Below the pieces are notes generated by a model that saw nothing but the letters and a program-made list of their open reading frames with translations, made no database searches and was not told where the DNA came from. This document shows positions 8,925-11,491 of a stretch of 11,491 nucleotides of DNA, in pieces. The position numbers and the translations under genes were made by a program. The stretch is taken from assembly GCA_003024985.2 (NCBI GenBank), contig PXIH01S0047045.1; one strand, 5' to 3'. The DNA is from Euperipatoides rowelli (lineage: Eukaryota; Onychophora; Udeonychophora; Euonychophora; Peripatopsidae). Numbering within the stretch: position 1 is the stretch's first letter; each line of letters begins with the position of its first letter.

Positions 8925-9494
8925 TAATTTTTGAGCCTGCAAATAATATATAAGATCGTTTACATATATTTATAAATGAATTTAATTATGTTACTTGCAC
9001 TTTTCAGGCTTTCATTTCTGCAAAATCAATGATTACATCATCATAATATCTTTTAACGATGTTATATCCAATCCAAATCATGGAAAAATTATTTGCATCT
9101 TCATTTATGAGATGGATCAAAAGGGATTGGAGGCCACTACCATAGAAGTATAAATTAACTCTTAGACTGAACACTTAGATTTGTATTTGCCATTTAGCGA
9201 TATTTTTATTAACATGCTGTTTTCAAAGCTTAGAAGGAGAGGTGATACCTATCTGCGTGTTACAGTACAAGTAGTGCTTTGATTAAATTCACTTGTTAAA
9301 AATATGACTGTTAATAATGTAAGATGAGCTTTCAAACATTGACTGTAAGCATCTTCAGCTTTACACTTTAATCATTAGTGTGTGTTTTGTAGATCTTATT
9401 TTTTTGCTTTACACATTACTAGCGTGAAATTGACAGACATTACAACATTGTACATTCTCTTCATTCTAAAATGAAATTTGTAGTACTACTTTTA
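8925..9494. other. AT-rich sequence with no recognised feature
   Basis: Between the piggyBac-type and second hAT-type elements I see no gene, terminal repeat pair or tandem array. Confidence 0.6.
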
Positions 9495-9502
9495 TTCTAG
9501 AC
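9495..9502. repeat. Left 8-bp target duplication of the second hAT-type element
   Basis: TTCTAGAC, identical to 9976-9983; together they define the element borders. Confidence 0.92.
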
Positions 9503-9975
9503 CAGGGATTCTTAAACTGTGGTACATCTACCACTATCCGTACATTACATTGTTTCAGGTGGTACACAGAGATGTAACAAAAAGATAAATACATATACAG
9601 ATATCCAGTTCATTACGAATCAGTAATTTTCTCTGACTATAAAATGTATTATTTGCACTCGGCAGTTAGTTAAGTTACGATGTATTTCGCACATTAATAA
9701 TACTAGATTTTAAATTTTTAAATGACTGACGTGTTTAAGTTTGTATAAGATAAAAATGGCCATTAAATTAAAGTAAGTAAAACTTTATGTACAATAATTA
9801 ATACATTAAAACTATGAGTTTTCGAAAAGATTGTTTGTTTTATTTTGTTTGTCCTCTGACTATAAACGCATACTCACTGCCCAAAGTCTGAATTACGAAA
9901 TATGCACATGATGGCACATGAATTTTTAGCAGTTTATTTAGGTGGGAAAACATTCCAAAAGTTTGAGAACTTCTG
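9503..9975. mobile_element. Second non-autonomous hAT-type element, 473 bp
   Basis: The left end is CAGGGATTCTTAAACTGTGG and the right end is the reverse complement of CAGAAGTTCTCAAACTTTTG, an imperfect inverted repeat of the hAT CAGnnnTTCTyAAACT type. Exact 8-bp copies of TTCTAGAC flank it (9495-9502 and 9976-9983). The left subterminal region repeats GGTAC (about 9520 and 9561) in a pattern seen in other hAT families. The interior is AT-rich and has no transposase. Its termini and interior differ from the element at 3903-4441, so this is a separate family. Confidence 0.92.
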
Positions 9976-9983
9976 TTCTAGAC
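9976..9983. repeat. Right 8-bp target duplication of the second hAT-type element
   Basis: TTCTAGAC, identical to 9495-9502. Confidence 0.92.
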
Positions 9984-10344
9984 TATTCCATTTTAGAAAG
10001 AGGGAAGAAGCATTAATTTAATGTTATTAAATATTTATTGTATATTTGATGATTTGAATAAAGAATTTAAAATTAGCGAATTAGCGATGTTTTTTTTTTT
10101 TGTGTGATTTCAATAAAGAACTAAATAAATCGATGTTCTTTTCCTTATTAGGCATTATTTATTTATTTATTTATTATAGTGGGGGGGGGGGAGGTCATAA
10201 TCCATGATAGTTAAGCTTCAACTTTTTGAAGCACTTTTCATACATGTTTTTATGGTCCTTTCAAAAATTCTGTATATTAAGAGGAGGAAAATAAAGACAC
10301 TTGACTGTAGACATAACATTCTCGACTGGGCTTTGAACTATAGT
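9984..10344. other. AT-rich stretch without a gene
   Basis: Apart from the ATTT/poly-G microsatellite there is nothing I can support here. Confidence 0.55.
10154..10191. repeat. (ATTT)n microsatellite followed by an 11-bp poly-G run
   Basis: About five ATTT units (10154-10175) are followed by TATAGT and then eleven Gs (10181-10191). Simple-sequence DNA prone to slippage and sequencing error. Confidence 0.9.
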
Positions 10345-10660
10345 GTTTTTTTTTTCTCTCAGGCTTAATCTTATGGGATTTTTCCATAAAATATACTATT
10401 GAATAAACGAATATATGTTACATCAGATCATTAACCAATTTATGATCATAGAAAATTTGCACTTTAAGATTTTTTACCACTGTCAGCTCTTAGGGGATTT
10501 GTACAAAGTGTATAATAAATTAATTGAGTAAAAGCATGGTTGAGACATAAGTAAGGGATTATTGAATGATGATCATGACAAATTATGATTATTCAATTTA
10601 GACCTTGAATTTTCTTTGGCTGTCACCTCTTATAGGATTTGTACAAATTTTGACATGGGA
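10345..10660. repeat. Diverged tandem repeat, ~140-bp period, two to three copies
   Basis: CTGTCAGCTCTTAGGGGATT at 10480 recurs as CTGTCACCTCTTATAGGATT at 10620, both followed by TGTACAAA. The ~80 bp before each copy also aligns loosely (GATCAT, AATTTATGAT or AAATTATGATT, then TTTT). A weaker third copy may start near 10357 (CTCTCAGGCTTAATCTTATG then GGGATTT). An imperfect inverted repeat (10561-10576 with 10582-10597) lies inside the second unit. The array is old and sits about 270 bp upstream of the exon. Confidence 0.65.
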
Positions 10661-10908
10661 GATTTTCCTCACACTTGATTCCTACGTGACAGGTTTGGAT
10701 AATTCTGATTGCAATCGTATAATCTTGATTGATCTTATTATTTAAATGACAAGTGCTTTAGATTAATCATTTTGGTTCCTCAATTTATCCATCCTATTTT
10801 TAAATCATTTATTTGTTTAAATATATAATTTATATTGCATTCATTTTTACTGTACTCCACTTCATAAACTTTCTTTAAGTGTTATAATGATAATTATTCT
10901 GCATACAT

Positions 10909-10931
10909 CTAACTTATTTTCTTATTTTCAG
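10909..10931 (+). promoter_or_regulatory. 3' splice acceptor: branch-point-like CTAAC, pyrimidine tract and AG
   Basis: CTAAC at 10909-10913 puts a candidate branch adenosine at 10912, about 19 nt before the acceptor. A T-rich tract follows and ends in TTTTCAG, with AG at 10930-10931. Together with the open Ig reading frame this fixes the left edge of the exon. The branch site is inferred from consensus only. Confidence 0.8.
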
Positions 10932-11138
10932 TTTGTTCATCTGAACTGAACGATGTTACTCTGTTCAGTGTTCAGCCTCAAGATGCCACGGTTATTGCAG
11001 GGCATAATATTACCTTGAGATGCCAAGTACGGGAAAAGAAAGGACCTTTACAATGGACGAGAGATGGTTTTGGATTGGGCTTAGATCGAGACTTGCATGG
11101 ATATGCACGGTACAACATTACTGGAAGCGACTCTCATG
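10932..11138 (+). CDS. Internal exon: first Ig domain (N-terminal half) of a Kirre/Roughest/NEPH-like adhesion receptor
   Basis: This exon is 207 bp, phase 1 at both ends, with 68 complete codons starting at TGT (10934). The peptide resembles the first Ig domain of Kirre/Roughest (insects) and NEPH/KIRREL (vertebrates), single-pass cell-adhesion receptors used in myoblast fusion, axon guidance and filtration-slit junctions. Visible marks: FSVQPQDATVIAG as the A-strand lead-in (residues 11-23), the B-strand cysteine in LRC (Cys30), the C-strand tryptophan in LQW (Trp41), then WTRDGFGLG and GYARY (41-49, 56-60), which are characteristic of this family. Two N-glycosylation sequons, NIT at 25 and 61, suggest an extracellular position. 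The F-strand cysteine that would close the disulfide is missing and must lie in the next exon. A signal-peptide exon is expected upstream but is not in the window. The frame is open throughout and symmetric 1-1 phase is typical of Ig-domain exons. The Ig assignment is firm; the exact subfamily rests on memory of family motifs. Confidence 0.88.
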
Positions 11139-11144
11139 GTAAGA
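11139..11144 (+). promoter_or_regulatory. 5' splice donor GTAAGA
   Basis: The exon ends ...CATG and continues as GTAAGA, a near-consensus donor. Splitting the codon after its first base (phase 1) matches the phase at the acceptor. A (TTTA)n stretch follows almost at once, so coding clearly stops here. Confidence 0.82.
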
Positions 11145-11491
11145 CAATAAAACTTTTATTTATTTATTTATTAATTATTTGATATTCAATTAAACTCATA
11201 TCATCTTTACTGTCGTTCATTTATAGTAATTTTCATTATTTTAAGACTAGCTAAATTAGCATATGGTACTACTTTATCTTTTACAACTTGTCTATCATCC
11301 CATTTTCATTTTCGGTTAGGGGCGCATTATGCCTTTATGGGGCCCTGGGCAAAATTGAATTTTTGCCCCCCCCCCCTCCTCCCGGGAATCTGTAATCAAA
11401 AATAAGCATAAACAATTTTTTTTTTTATTATTCATTTTTTTCTGTAATCTCGGAAATAATGATAAAATAGAAATCATCAGATTTGGACACA
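11139..11491 (+). other. Start of the downstream intron
   Basis: After the donor come a (TTTA)n stretch and AT-rich DNA. A GC-rich patch follows at 11318-11385 with GGGGCCCTGGGC, a small hairpin (GGGCAAAA at 11347-11354 and TTTTTGCCC at 11360-11368) and an 11-C run (11366-11376). The patch resembles the edge of an unidentified repeat. The exon carrying the rest of the Ig domain is not reached. Confidence 0.7.

Larger units (their letters stand above)
1..10931 (+). other. Putative long intron (or 5' flank) of the Ig-receptor gene, filled with repeats
   Basis: All sequence left of the exon is AT-rich, carries scattered stops in every frame and shows no second recognisable exon. Because the exon begins inside a codon in phase 1 and has a good acceptor, at least the sequence next to it must be intron. 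How far left that intron runs cannot be seen, because the preceding exon is not in the window. Receptor genes of this kind often have a large intron after the signal-peptide exon, which would fit, but that is inference. Confidence 0.65.

Overview
The window looks like AT-rich nuclear DNA from a multicellular animal, probably an invertebrate. Reasons: long poly-A/T tracts, no dense ORFs, no bacterial-style gene packing, several classes of eukaryotic non-autonomous DNA transposon, and one exon with good splice signals near the right end. I cannot name the species. A lophotrochozoan or other marine invertebrate is possible, but this is a guess.

Only one coding segment is supported: a 207-bp, phase 1-1 exon at 10932-11138 (+). 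It encodes the first part of an immunoglobulin domain of the Kirre/Roughest/NEPH (kin of IRRE) adhesion receptor type. It has an AG acceptor with a branch-point-like CTAAC and a pyrimidine tract, and a GTAAGA donor. Everything to its left (1-10931) is therefore read as a long intron or 5' flank of that gene, and everything to its right as the next intron.

The non-coding DNA is mostly repeats. From left to right: a 70-bp pre-miRNA-like hairpin (116-185); a degenerate tRNA-like head (about 531-606) followed by a copy of a palindromic repeat family (about 670-905); an ~85-bp tandem satellite with about ten copies (about 2405-3290), most carrying a TTGACAA/TTGTCAA inverted box; a hAT-type MITE with an exact 8-bp target duplication (3903-4441); a 40-bp-period direct duplication (4617-4690); a foldback element with three tandem palindromes (5744-6218), related to the copy near 700; a GC-richer patch with a ~99-bp tandem duplication and an ORF of doubtful meaning (about 7755-8165); possible mariner-like ends (about 8226-8275); a piggyBac-type MITE flanked by TTAA (8678-8920); a second hAT-type MITE with an exact 8-bp target duplication (9503-9975); and diverged ~140-bp repeats just upstream of the exon (about 10345-10660).

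The elements do not form a pathway: the picture is one receptor gene whose large intron has collected cut-and-paste transposon remnants and tandem repeats. I found no CRISPR array, no operon, no intact transposase or reverse transcriptase, and no rRNA or intact tRNA gene. No new gene system is supported. The items most worth a second look are the intronic hairpin, the triple-palindrome foldback element and its relative near position 700, and the satellite's conserved inverted box.
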